DNA from: an uncultured Geobacter sp.
GTDB lineage: Bacteria > Desulfobacterota > Desulfuromonadia > Geobacterales > Geobacteraceae
DNA length: 64,000 bases
Direction of reading: 5' to 3'
NCBI GenBank assembly: GCA_903915655.1
Contig: CAIWTU010000100.1
Coordinates: forward strand, 1-64,000
Part shown: positions 18,609 through 26,400 of the stretch, in pieces
Position numbering within the stretch: position 1 is the first letter of the stretch
Layout: every line of letters starts with the position of its first letter
Position numbers and translations under genes: made by a program
Notes under the pieces: model-generated
What the model was told of the DNA's origin: nothing
The model's database searches: none
The model's input: only the letters and a program-made list of their open reading frames with translations

Positions 18609-18823
18609 GGTAATAAAAACCAGGTGCGGCAAATGGATGTCTGGTCGCATGATCGTGCGGACCACTTGGAAAGGTTAAAAAGATTGGACGGCATGAAGGC
18701 GAAAAGCAAGGCCACCGGTGGAGTCGGGAAGGTTATGGGAAATCTCCGTTTCCCCCTTGACAAAACTTATCATGGATGTCCCTATTTTTCACCCGTCGCT
18801 TGGCAGTGCATCCCTGCACAGCA

Positions 18824-18850
18824 GGAACCGCTGATTAAATCAGCGGTTCC
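18824..18850. terminator. Palindrome at the 3' end of the 109-aa gene
   Basis: GGAACCGCTGATT / AATCAGCGGTTCC form a 13-bp perfect stem with a 1-nt centre. It lies 8 nt downstream of the minus-strand stop at 18858, so a terminator or 3'-end hairpin role is likely, although the U-tract is poor. Confidence 0.5.
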
Positions 18851-18857
18851 CTTCTTG

Positions 18858-19187
18858 CTAATAGATAGCTGAAAGATACACCGTGTATCGGGACTTTTGT
18901 GTGCCAATATTCTTTACGTGGTAGTGGATCTCATCCTCGATGGTGACATCAACTGTTTGCGATTGGGGGTACGGCTTCTTCTCGGTGACGATCAGCTTTC
19001 GCCAGACCCTGGTAACCTCCAGTTCCACAACTTCCGCGAACCCCTTGGTTGAATCACCAGTGGAGAAGGGAACTGCTTGGGCCGACCAAACTGCCTCACG
19101 AGGCGCGGCATTGTTATACACCCAGTTATGTGTCTGCCCGGGTTCAATCCAAGCGTCGATCTTTGTATTGATGAATTTCACAGCCAT
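18858..19187 (-). CDS. Small protein of unknown function, third gene of the CHAT cassette
   Basis: A 109-aa protein without a signal peptide. The start is ATG 19187, which follows AAAGGAG; the longer frame from 19295 lacks support. The sequence is rich in Trp, Val and Thr with alternating polarity (DAWIEPGQTHNWVYNNA, IEDEIHYHVKNIGTQKSRYTVYLSAIY), so it is probably a beta-sandwich. I do not recognise the family. It lies 352 nt downstream of the CHAT gene on the same strand, in a spacer with several hairpins, so it could be co-transcribed or have its own promoter. A role as regulator or substrate of the CHAT protease is speculation. Confidence 0.7.
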   Translation of the reverse strand: MAVKFINTKIDAWIEPGQTHNWVYNNAAPREAVWSAQAVPFSTGDSTKGFAEVVELEVTRVWRKLIVTEKKPYPQSQTVDVTIEDEIHYHVKNIGTQKSRYTVYLSAIY

Positions 19188-19320
19188 CTTAATCTCCTTT
19201 CTGTTTTTAAGTTTAGCTGGTAATTCTCTTTGAGGAAGGTCAAGCACCAGCCGAAAGAAGACCTCCCATGTTTCGGATTTATTGCTTTTCGTCACCCCCT
19301 TTCCCGTACTGATCTCAAAG

Positions 19321-19366
19321 CGTGCCTAATTGGCACGAAGTTGACCCGCCGGTTTTTGTGCGGGTC
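19321..19366. repeat. Two small hairpins in the CHAT-109-aa spacer
   Basis: CGTGCC-TAATT-GGCACG (19321-19337) and GACCCGC...GCGGGTC (19343-19366) follow each other directly. With the inverted repeat at 19416-19479 they make the 352-nt spacer strongly structured. Confidence 0.6.
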
Positions 19367-19415
19367 TAACTTTCTGTTGGTTCTTTTTCTGGTTGTGCCA
19401 TTTCAAATATATTTC

Positions 19416-19479
19416 AACCTTCTGTAAAACCAAGCGTTCATTAGCGTTTCAATGTTAAAAAAGAGGATTACAGAAGGTT
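19416..19479. repeat. 12-bp inverted repeat spanning 64 nt in the CHAT spacer
   Basis: AACCTTCTGTAA (19416-19427) and its exact complement TTACAGAAGGTT (19468-19479). It lies 60 nt after the end of the CHAT gene. No coding sequence is seen in 19188-19539. Confidence 0.65.
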
Positions 19480-19539
19480 AAAGCTTCTCAATGATGAATG
19501 CAAGGCGTTATCAAGCTGTCTTCGCTTTTAAGGGCAGTC

Positions 19540-22500
19540 CTAATTTAGTCCATACTTCCATCTAATAAGCTCATCGGGCTCTTCTTCACGGATCGATTGA
19601 AATCCCCTGTCAAGCCAGGGATATATCTTTTCCTCGGCCTGCGCGTTTATATAGTTCTGGATCTTCATTAGTTTCTCACTAATATCTTCCGGGACACTGC
19701 CTTGCGTATACGAATAGGTATTGTGCTTTATAAAACAGCCGATCAAACAGACCGTCACCTCACAGAGGTGTTCAGGGGTTTTCTCACTGGCATGCTTAAG
19801 AACATTTTCGGCCGAGCTCTGTAGCCCCTTCATCACTTCATTGATCCGGCTGTACAACTTGTCGTCATAAGGTAATCCCCCCAGATTTTCAAGTTCCTGG
19901 CACATATGCTGCTCAAATTGCTGAAAGGGCTGAAACCATTTCTCGACACGCCAGCTTTTTTGCAGACTTATAATCATTTCGTTCAGCACTCCCACCTGGC
20001 CGATAATGATTTCTTGCGCAAGCTGGAGTTGGTTCTGAGATCCCCACAGCCAGTATAGGAGTCCAGCAGTAGAAATCACAGCCTCCTCAGACGAGGTTTC
20101 GGGGAACGCTTTCAGGCTAACAAGTTTTTCAACGAGGATTCGCGAAAAATCATAAATTTCCGGCATATCATCCAGTGCATACAGACGGCTGGAGATGACG
20201 GCATTCCAGAGAATGTTCTCTGCAATCGATTCATCCCGGCATGCAACCGGACCACGGCCATCACGAATATCGCGAGCTTCCATGGCCAACTGGATATCCA
20301 TTATCACATTGACTGCTCCCATGAATTTTTCTGTATCTTCTCCTTGCGGGCCATGTAGTTGCGCTTTAGGCGCCCGATCACCGCATGTCAGTTTAAACCA
20401 GTCAACCAATAGCTCATCTAGCATTTGCTTCCAGGGATTTCCCTCTTCTTCCAGAGATTCAAAAATATTAATCGCATTATCATAGAACCGGATTTTATCT
20501 TCTGCTAAAAAATGTGTATCAAAGTATTTACTAGACATGTAAATCAGGAGACCTAACAACGGGAGATAATCGATTTCATATGCCAGCCGGCAGGCATCGG
20601 CGATTACCCCCAGCGATACCCGACTTTCAATATTATCAAGTTCATTGATGGCTTGTAACAAGCCGATGCTGGCCAGCAAACGGACATCCTCTGGCTCCCG
20701 TGTTCGACGCAAGGCAATAGCTGCCACCGCCTCTTGACGTTCTTCATCACTACCTCGATTCAGAACCATAGTGTCGAGATAGGCACGAGTCACGCTGGAG
20801 GGCACGTTCTTATCCACAAAAGACATTCCAGGGTCACCAATCAGAACAGTACTGCCCCATAAGAGAGGATGCACACCTTCCGTTGCAAAGGTTTGCCGTA
20901 CCGCCCGAAGACTTTCCCCGAACGTCATAGTATTCATGTTTGCATATAATTGTTCTGCCAGTCGCGAGGACACTTCATCATCTACAGGCAAGAGGTTGGC
21001 AATTACGGAACGCGAACCCGCTCTAAGAAGGGCATAGGGCATGCTTTGCGCACGCCCGGCCCCCCCCCATCGACTGGTACCAAGTTCACAGGCATTGATG
21101 TAAGCGGTCGGCATGCGAGGGATGAAGATGCCGAGCAGGGCCGAAGCAAACAACTTATCACCGTCATGAAGCATCAACGACTCTTCTGATCCCGTGACTT
21201 CTCCATGTGCTGCAATATGCAAATGGCTGACATACGGCAAGCGGTCGAGAATATATTTGGGTTTGATACGCTTTTCGTGCACTACCGGTACATCCCACCC
21301 CCATTCTTGCAACATATTGCGTATACTATTCACTTCATTTTCCGCGTATTTCAAGTGCGGTAAAGCATCAGCGTCCGGCACGGCAAGCGCAAGAAGTCGC
21401 TTGTGTGAATCACGACGTGTAGTGCCTTCCAGGCAACTGATCAGCGTCCTCAAATTGGGGAAGCGGGCCACCACCTTGTCAATCCCGAGCCACTCCTGCT
21501 CGTTTCTGAATAACTCGAAGGGGACCGAACCTCCTTCGGCCCGATGATCGGGACAGAGCAGCAGTTGCTCGCAACTTGCCACCATAATCCTAATTTTTTC
21601 AGGCATTGCCTCATATGTGGCTTGCGCCAACACCTTGAGGCGTTCAGGGGAAGACGCCGACCCTGTGTACTGTATCAACCCAATCTGTTCATGCAAATAG
21701 TCCGTGAGGGCACGCACTTTGGTTGCAAACTCTTGACCAGCGAATACCGCAACAGGCTCCGGTTCCCCTGTCAGGGCAATAAACAATGATCGCCCATTCA
21801 CCGTGCGCACGATGAGGGCCAGGGTATCATCCCAATCCCTCAGTGCACAATTGGCCCTTGCGAGACGATCACGTGCGAGTTTATTGAGATCATCAAACGC
21901 GTTTTCCGTTAAATCGATGTTGAACCAGTGATCGACAGGAGACAGTCCTGAGAAATCATAATCGATGAGCTTGGCAATCAATGTCCGTTCGAAGTACATC
22001 CACGGTAACAAACCTTCACCGCGCGCACAGAGTGCCTGCAGTGAAAGGAGCACCGGTTCGTCGAAGACTTGGCGATTGGCAGGCAGATTGAGCCGTCGAT
22101 CTCTTTTAGAGGCGAGCAGATCTAGCGATGCAATAAAGCGGTCAACGATCGGCTCACGCGCTGGAGTCTCTTCATGGCTAAGCAATAGCAAACCGTATGC
22201 CGCCGCCCGCATCAGTGGTTCTTCAGTTCGTGCGACCCCTTTAGCAGCGGCGTCCCAATCCGCCTCTTTATCCTCCGCCGATTCTGATGTCACACTCAAC
22301 GCTGCGTGCAAAACTGCAGAAAACTCCGCGACCTCTAACCCCAGCAAATCCACCATCTCAATAATCTGCTGAACGCTCTCGCGGGCAACTTTTGGACTGG
22401 CGGAACAAATTACGGTTGCCAATTCCAGTGGCGTGGTGTCGCCAATGCCATTGCATCGACATACCGCCACAATGGTCTGCAGGCGCTCATCAATACTCCG

Positions 22501-23232
22501 GGGCGCGCTCATGACCGCACATCGACTCGCACCGACTGCCGCCTTAATTCGCAAATCGCACAGTTGTTCCCATAATAACGTAAACTCGGCCCCGAGTGCT
22601 TCCTTGGGGAGATGCTCGCTACCGACGGGATATTCAAAGCGGACCTGAGCGAGCAGCGCGTCGCTCATGCGTTGATCATCTTCCGTAATCTCGGCCGCTG
22701 CGGCTTCCGCCTCGTCATATGCTGCTACTGCCGGGGCGAATTCTAGCAAGGCTTCCCGACACTCTCCTTCCAGCAAGCAGGCTTGTGCGCGAATCATCCT
22801 AGTCATTACTAGATCTGCGCATTTGGGATTATTGAGGTGTGTCAGAGATGCCAGCACCTCGTCCAGCGCACGGCCATACTTACCCTGTCCAAGATAGGCT
22901 AGGGCCAGATGGTTCAGTAAATTTGAACGCGTGAGAAGGCGAAAGGCAGAGTCCTTATTGACCAGCAGCAGGGCTTCCAACCCACGTTTTGCCGCCACTT
23001 CGAGGTTATTCTCGGGCAATACCTTCACATGTTGCTTGATTAGTGTTGACAGCAGGTTGGCCACATACCCCGCTGTAGCCGGTTCCCGCTCTAGCATGTT
23101 ACGAAGCGCATTGACGGCCTGCTCGAATTCCATCGGCTGTTGCCTTTGCTCCGCAAGCCAACAGGAGAGATGCAAGTTGAATTGTTGCATCCAGACCTCC
23201 CCTTCCATACGCTGTGGACTGTTGATTTCCAT
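19540..23232 (-). CDS. TPR-containing CHAT-domain caspase-like protease
   Basis: A 1230-aa cytosolic protein. The N-terminal 250 residues read as TPR-like helices (FEQAVNALRNMLEREPATAGYVAN, LAYLGQGKYGRALDEVLASL). The CHAT core lies at about 480-830, with HLHIAAHGEV (His676) and AYINACELGTS (Cys715) as the expected His/Cys dyad, and the family's AGSRSVIANLLPVDDEVSSRLAEQLYANM and LWGSTVLIGDPGMSF. About 400 helical residues follow and resemble nothing I know. CHAT-TPR proteases (separase/caspase relatives) act in type III CRISPR effectors and gasdermin activation. No CRISPR or gasdermin is nearby. The gene starts 20 nt after the 228-aa gene, so the two are co-transcribed. Confidence 0.88.
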   Translation of the reverse strand: MEINSPQRMEGEVWMQQFNLHLSCWLAEQRQQPMEFEQAVNALRNMLEREPATAGYVANLLSTLIKQHVKVLPENNLEVAAKRGLEALLLVNKDSAFRLLTRSNLLNHLALAYLGQGKYGRALDEVLASLTHLNNPKCADLVMTRMIRAQACLLEGECREALLEFAPAVAAYDEAEAAAAEITEDDQRMSDALLAQVRFEYPVGSEHLPKEALGAEFTLLWEQLCDLRIKAAVGASRCAVMSAPRSIDERLQTIVAVCRCNGIGDTTPLELATVICSASPKVARESVQQIIEMVDLLGLEVAEFSAVLHAALSVTSESAEDKEADWDAAAKGVARTEEPLMRAAAYGLLLLSHEETPAREPIVDRFIASLDLLASKRDRRLNLPANRQVFDEPVLLSLQALCARGEGLLPWMYFERTLIAKLIDYDFSGLSPVDHWFNIDLTENAFDDLNKLARDRLARANCALRDWDDTLALIVRTVNGRSLFIALTGEPEPVAVFAGQEFATKVRALTDYLHEQIGLIQYTGSASSPERLKVLAQATYEAMPEKIRIMVASCEQLLLCPDHRAEGGSVPFELFRNEQEWLGIDKVVARFPNLRTLISCLEGTTRRDSHKRLLALAVPDADALPHLKYAENEVNSIRNMLQEWGWDVPVVHEKRIKPKYILDRLPYVSHLHIAAHGEVTGSEESLMLHDGDKLFASALLGIFIPRMPTAYINACELGTSRWGGAGRAQSMPYALLRAGSRSVIANLLPVDDEVSSRLAEQLYANMNTMTFGESLRAVRQTFATEGVHPLLWGSTVLIGDPGMSFVDKNVPSSVTRAYLDTMVLNRGSDEERQEAVAAIALRRTREPEDVRLLASIGLLQAINELDNIESRVSLGVIADACRLAYEIDYLPLLGLLIYMSSKYFDTHFLAEDKIRFYDNAINIFESLEEEGNPWKQMLDELLVDWFKLTCGDRAPKAQLHGPQGEDTEKFMGAVNVIMDIQLAMEARDIRDGRGPVACRDESIAENILWNAVISSRLYALDDMPEIYDFSRILVEKLVSLKAFPETSSEEAVISTAGLLYWLWGSQNQLQLAQEIIIGQVGVLNEMIISLQKSWRVEKWFQPFQQFEQHMCQELENLGGLPYDDKLYSRINEVMKGLQSSAENVLKHASEKTPEHLCEVTVCLIGCFIKHNTYSYTQGSVPEDISEKLMKIQNYINAQAEEKIYPWLDRGFQSIREEEPDELIRWKYGLN

Positions 23233-23252
23233 GTCAGACCTACCTCTCCGTT

Positions 23253-23939
23253 TTACGTATCTTGTTGGATATCCAATACCACCTCATACCAGAATGAAAA
23301 ATCCTGTTCCCGATACGCCCCAGTCTCGGGATGCCGTCCGATTCCGAACTGGTCGCGATACTGCAGCCAAGAGACACGATACAGGCCAATGGTGTTGCTC
23401 GTGATGTTCTTCATCACCTTATAGGCAATATTGCCAAGCGTCACTGCACCACCCACGGCAGCGGCAATGGCGGCAGCCTGCGGCGCCGCCGCAGACAACG
23501 CCAGCACCGAGCTTGCGGCATTTTGCCACTCCTCCGATTTCAGTTCAGTGTTCAACAACGTGGCCAACTCGTCCGAGTCCTTTGTGTCGCGTGACACAAA
23601 GATCGAAATATCCAGAAACTGACAAGGATGCCCATAATACAGGCACTGCCCCGGCGAAACGATGGGAAGCCGCTGGCCATCCTTAATGCCCGAAAACCGG
23701 TATGTAGAGGGATATAAAAAATTGTTGGCGTGCTCTTCCTTGGGGCCATGGATGACAAGCGCGTCCAGACGAATATCAGCCGAGCCAAACCATTTTTTCG
23801 TGTCGTAAATAAAGAGGTCGTTGATACGAATGGCTAAGGCAGGCGTTTTTTTACCCCGCATCACTGTAAGTTTTTTCAATTGTGCGTCGAGGGCAGTTTC
23901 ATCTATGGCGAGTGATTCGTCGATCAGCCAGCTTTCCAT
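23253..23939 (-). CDS. Unknown protein with a hydrophobic Ala-rich helix, first gene of the CHAT cassette
   Basis: A 228-aa protein with a perfect AGGAGG ribosome binding site and no signal peptide. The first 130 residues look beta-rich (AIRINDLFIYDTKKWFGSADIRLDALVIHG, FLDISIFVSRDT), somewhat like a C2 fold. Residues about 140-175 form an Ala/Gly-rich hydrophobic stretch (SAAAPQAAAIAAAVGGAVTLG) that could insert into membranes. The conserved-looking tail is GLYRVSWLQYRDQFGIGRHP ... QDFSFWYEVVLDI. I cannot name a family. Being just upstream of and coupled to a CHAT protease, it is a candidate substrate or effector, by inference only. Confidence 0.75.
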   Translation of the reverse strand: MESWLIDESLAIDETALDAQLKKLTVMRGKKTPALAIRINDLFIYDTKKWFGSADIRLDALVIHGPKEEHANNFLYPSTYRFSGIKDGQRLPIVSPGQCLYYGHPCQFLDISIFVSRDTKDSDELATLLNTELKSEEWQNAASSVLALSAAAPQAAAIAAAVGGAVTLGNIAYKVMKNITSNTIGLYRVSWLQYRDQFGIGRHPETGAYREQDFSFWYEVVLDIQQDT

Positions 23940-24016
23940 ATGATCCTCCTTTACTCTGGTGGTCTGTTGTCAAGAAATTTTTGCCTCCATAAATTATCTC
24001 CCTGTTGAGACATTCT

Positions 24017-24048
24017 ATATTGCAATTTCCCAGTATTATTTGCAATAT
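24017..24048. promoter_or_regulatory. Operator-like inverted repeat upstream of the CHAT cassette
   Basis: ATATTGCAA (24017-24025) and TTGCAATAT (24040-24048) form a perfect 9-bp inverted repeat with a 14-nt spacer, 78 nt upstream of the cassette's first start codon. This is the layout of a dimeric repressor site. No regulator gene is adjacent. The rest of 23940-24234 holds nothing else I can support. Confidence 0.45.
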
Positions 24049-24234
24049 TTAATTTATTGTAGATAACTTTTTGTTTGCAGACATTTTTTCCGAAAACTCT
24101 GTTGTTAACCTTTTCTTGTCTGGGAAGCTTATGCCCGGATTTGGCAGGATCTGGCTCCCGGTCATGGATCACCTTGAAACTTTTAAGGGTAATACGCGAG
24201 TGAGAGTGAGAGAGAAATCGATCCTCGAAATTAA

Positions 24235-24271
24235 GAAGGCCATATCCTTTTCGGATATGGCCTTCTATTTT
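24235..24271 (-). terminator. Intrinsic terminator after wrbA
   Basis: 13-bp stem GAAGGCCATATCC / GGATATGGCCTTC with a 5-nt loop (24235-24265). It is followed by TATTTT on the plus side and CTTAATTT on the minus side, so it may stop transcription both ways. Confidence 0.75.
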
Positions 24272-24307
24272 GGTTCCCCGAGCGGAATGCTCAGTAAAAT
24301 TTATTGT

Positions 24308-24931
24308 CTAATTTATTCCCTGTGAAAGCTTCTGGGTAATCCTTGCTACATGGGCACCCTGGAAACGGGCAGCTGCCAGTTCGTTTTCGCTCGGCATCCG
24401 TAATCCGTCAGTACCTGCTATGGTAGAAGCGCCATAGGGGGATCCACCGGCTATCTGACTGTTGTCCATTTGTCCTGCAAAGGAGTAAGGCAAGCCTACA
24501 ACTACCATTCCCTGGTGAAGCAGGGTAATATGGAAGCTCAAGATGGTGGACTCCTGGCCGCCATGTTGGGTAGCGGCACTCGCAAAAACACTTCCGACCT
24601 TTCCGACCAGGGAACCATTCAACCAGAGTTGGCCAGTTGAATCGAGAAACTGACGCATCTGTCCGCACATGTTCCCGAAGCGTGTGGGGGTGCCAAAGAT
24701 TATCGCATCGGCAGATATCAAATCTTCCAATTGAACCAGCGGAATGTGTGCCATACCGTTCTGCGCGTCAAGAGCCCCCATCTTTCCGAGCACTTCTTCT
24801 GGAAGCGTTTCCGGGACTCTTTTGATGAGGGCCTCGCAGTCTGGAACTTCACGAACGCCAGCGGCAATTGCTTCTGCCATCTGGTAGATGTGCCCGTACA
24901 TACTGTAAATTACGATAAGAACTTTGGTCAT
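24308..24931 (-). CDS. wrbA: NAD(P)H:quinone oxidoreductase, WrbA type
   Basis: A 207-aa FMN-dependent two-electron quinone reductase of the flavodoxin fold. [26 protein letters not shown] binds the FMN phosphate; [28 protein letters not shown] and the C-terminal [12 protein letters not shown] are family marks. Start is ATG 24931, preceded by AAAGGAGG; the frame's earlier 44 codons lack similarity. It is monocistronic, transcribed toward the CHAT cassette. Confidence 0.95.
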   Translation of the reverse strand: MTKVLIVIYSMYGHIYQMAEAIAAGVREVPDCEALIKRVPETLPEEVLGKMGALDAQNGMAHIPLVQLEDLISADAIIFGTPTRFGNMCGQMRQFLDSTGQLWLNGSLVGKVGSVFASAATQHGGQESTILSFHITLLHQGMVVVGLPYSFAGQMDNSQIAGGSPYGASTIAGTDGLRMPSENELAAARFQGAHVARITQKLSQGIN

Positions 24932-25151
24932 GTTTGCCTCCTTTAAAATTTGTCCGAATTCGCCATCAACCTCCCACCAGAAACGAGCGGATCGACCCAT
25001 CATTTCAAAGGTCAGCCACTGTGCGAAATCGTGATATTTCTTTCCGTCTGCGGAGCCAATCAATTCGCGTTGCAGCTCCCACCTTGCGCACTCGCGCTTT
25101 TAAGCATCAACGGCCTGAACCCGCGCCTGCTGCTGCTGTTTCAATTGTTCA

Positions 25152-25876
25152 TTATCTTTGAGTTTCTGCCAACGCCACCACCGCATTCTTTAGAGCCTCC
25201 AACGGTTCTTCAGTAATTTTCTTCTGCCGTTCGGTCTCCAGCGTCTGGGTCTTTTCACGCTCCTTAGAGACAATCTCGTTTCTCTCGTCTGCCAGCGTCT
25301 GCGCCTGTTGCGCCAGTTGTTTTCGTTCGGTCTCTGGGAGGCAGGAGGATTGGTAATTTCCTTCGTCAGCAAAACCGGATAATTTCAGTCGCGCCAGGAA
25401 AGACTCATCAGCCGACTCTAACTGAAGCGGCCAGCTGGTTGAAACGGGCTTCGTTTTCCCGCAGAGACTCAACATCCTCTTCCTTGCGCTTGTTGATATC
25501 GGTCAACACAACGCGGTACTCGGGCGTCCCATCTTTTTTCACCATCCGCAGTTCGCACCCTGGTAGTTGAGCTGACTCCCCGCCGCACCCCTGCCGGCAA
25601 GGCGGTGAATCCGCTGCCGTTACTCGCGCCCCGGTTGGGAGCATTCCAGTTTTCCGTACCGGTCTCCTTCAATTCATTCCCAGCCAGAAGTGGACCGCCA
25701 AGAAAGTTGACCAGAACGGTCAATTCATCATCTGATGGCACGTGCCAACCGGAAGAACAGAGAGCACGGGGATCGCTTGCTGCATATTCGTGGTCTGCGT
25801 GCCTCGCAGTGATGATACAACCATTTGATAACTTGTCAACTTGGAGGCCCGACCAGAGGCCCCTCCTATGAAACAA
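25152..25876 (-). pseudogene. Gene debris: FISUMP-type domain and PAS/PAC sensor fragments
   Basis: Three overlapping minus-strand frames carry pieces of unrelated proteins. 25469-25876 has CSSGWHVPSDDELTVLVNFLGG and LKETGTENWNAPNRGASNGSGFTALPAG, the core of the Fibrobacter-succinogenes major paralogous (FISUMP) domain. 25408-25644 has a PAC-like end, MVKKDGTPEYRVVLTDINKRKEE ... LRENEARFNQLA, as in PAS sensor kinases. 25152-25475 is a short coiled-coil. No frame is complete and the frames shift between pieces, so I call this decayed DNA. Confidence 0.6.
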
Positions 25877-25909
25877 GTTCCCCCTTGATAATTTCCTGGA
25901 TAATATCTC

Positions 25910-25939
25910 TTGACATTACCACTTTTTAGCTGTTCTACT
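25910..25939 (+). promoter_or_regulatory. Promoter of riboswitch cassette 1
   Basis: TTGACA (25910-25915), 18-nt spacer, TCTACT (25934-25939). The same arrangement and nearly the same sequence recurs at 39317-39346. Confidence 0.65.
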
Positions 25940-25944
25940 TTAAA

Positions 25945-26022
25945 CTATTAAAGCCAAACCACGAGCAATCGTGGGACGGAAAGCCGCGGGTCCTCCAGGG
26001 GGACAGCCGGGTTGCCAAATGA
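25945..26022 (+). promoter_or_regulatory. GEMM-I cyclic-dinucleotide riboswitch (copy 1)
   Basis: The class I GEMM core is recognisable: GCCAAACC, a stem closed by the GAGCAA loop, GGGACGGAAAGCC, then GCGGG...CAGCCGGGTTGCC. This matches the c-di-GMP-I aptamer consensus (GCAAACC ... GGGACGCAAAGCC ... AGCCGGGUUGCC). In Geobacter relatives some members sense cGAMP instead. By my alignment the position equivalent to Vc2 G20 is G, which favours c-di-GMP, but this needs proper alignment. A terminator follows at once. The cluster from 26401 to 37413 lies downstream. Confidence 0.85.
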
Positions 26023-26033
26023 CCGGATGATCT

Positions 26034-26064
26034 AGCCCCTGGCCCATGCGCTGCGGGTTTTTTT
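26034..26064 (+). terminator. Riboswitch expression-platform terminator (copy 1)
   Basis: AGCCCCTGGC pairs (with wobbles and one mismatch) with GCTGCGGGTT around a 6-nt loop, followed by seven T. It starts 12 nt after the aptamer, as expected for ligand-controlled termination. Confidence 0.7.
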
Positions 26065-26087
26065 ATTAGGGGCAGCGATATGAAGGC

Positions 26088-26299
26088 GTGAAAAGGCGGG
26101 AGCAAACGGAAGAAGCACGAGAAGACAGGGCAAGAAGTATGCGAAGCTGATCGCCAAGGCATGGAGCGATGACTCTTTCAAGGAGAGGCTCCTGGCTGGC
26201 CTGCTGTTGATCACGACGACGACTCTTGGCACGGCCGTAGCTGGCCAGTCCCGGCCCACAGCTATATCCGCACCCTTGACGGGAAACGGAGTGAGGTAA
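26088..26299 (+). pseudogene. Remnant of an NHLP-type leader peptide gene
   Basis: Starting at GTG 26088, the reading begins VKRREQTEEARED and, after a frame shift near 26135, continues KKYAKLIAKAWSDDSFKERLLAG. This resembles the N-terminal leader of nitrile-hydratase-like (NHLP/TIGR03793) natural-product precursors. The remainder (LLLITTTTLGTAVAGQ ... ) ends at a TAA at 26297. The frame break and loss of a typical leader end suggest decay. Similar sequence at 39001-39075 is a second copy of the 5' part. Recognition is by eye. Confidence 0.4.
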
Positions 26300-26400
26300 G
26301 GGGGATAGCTGATTACGAGGTGCGACTTGCCGGCGCCACGGCACACGAAGTGGTTCTGCAACGACACTGACACAACGGAACACAACGAAAGGAGAGCACA

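Noticed and set aside
18564-18872. 102-aa plus-strand frame after the IS110 remnant
   Set aside because: It starts inside the 17-bp inverted repeat and has no ribosome binding site or family I recognise, although RADHLERLKRLDGMKAKSKATGG could be a piece of a decayed gene.
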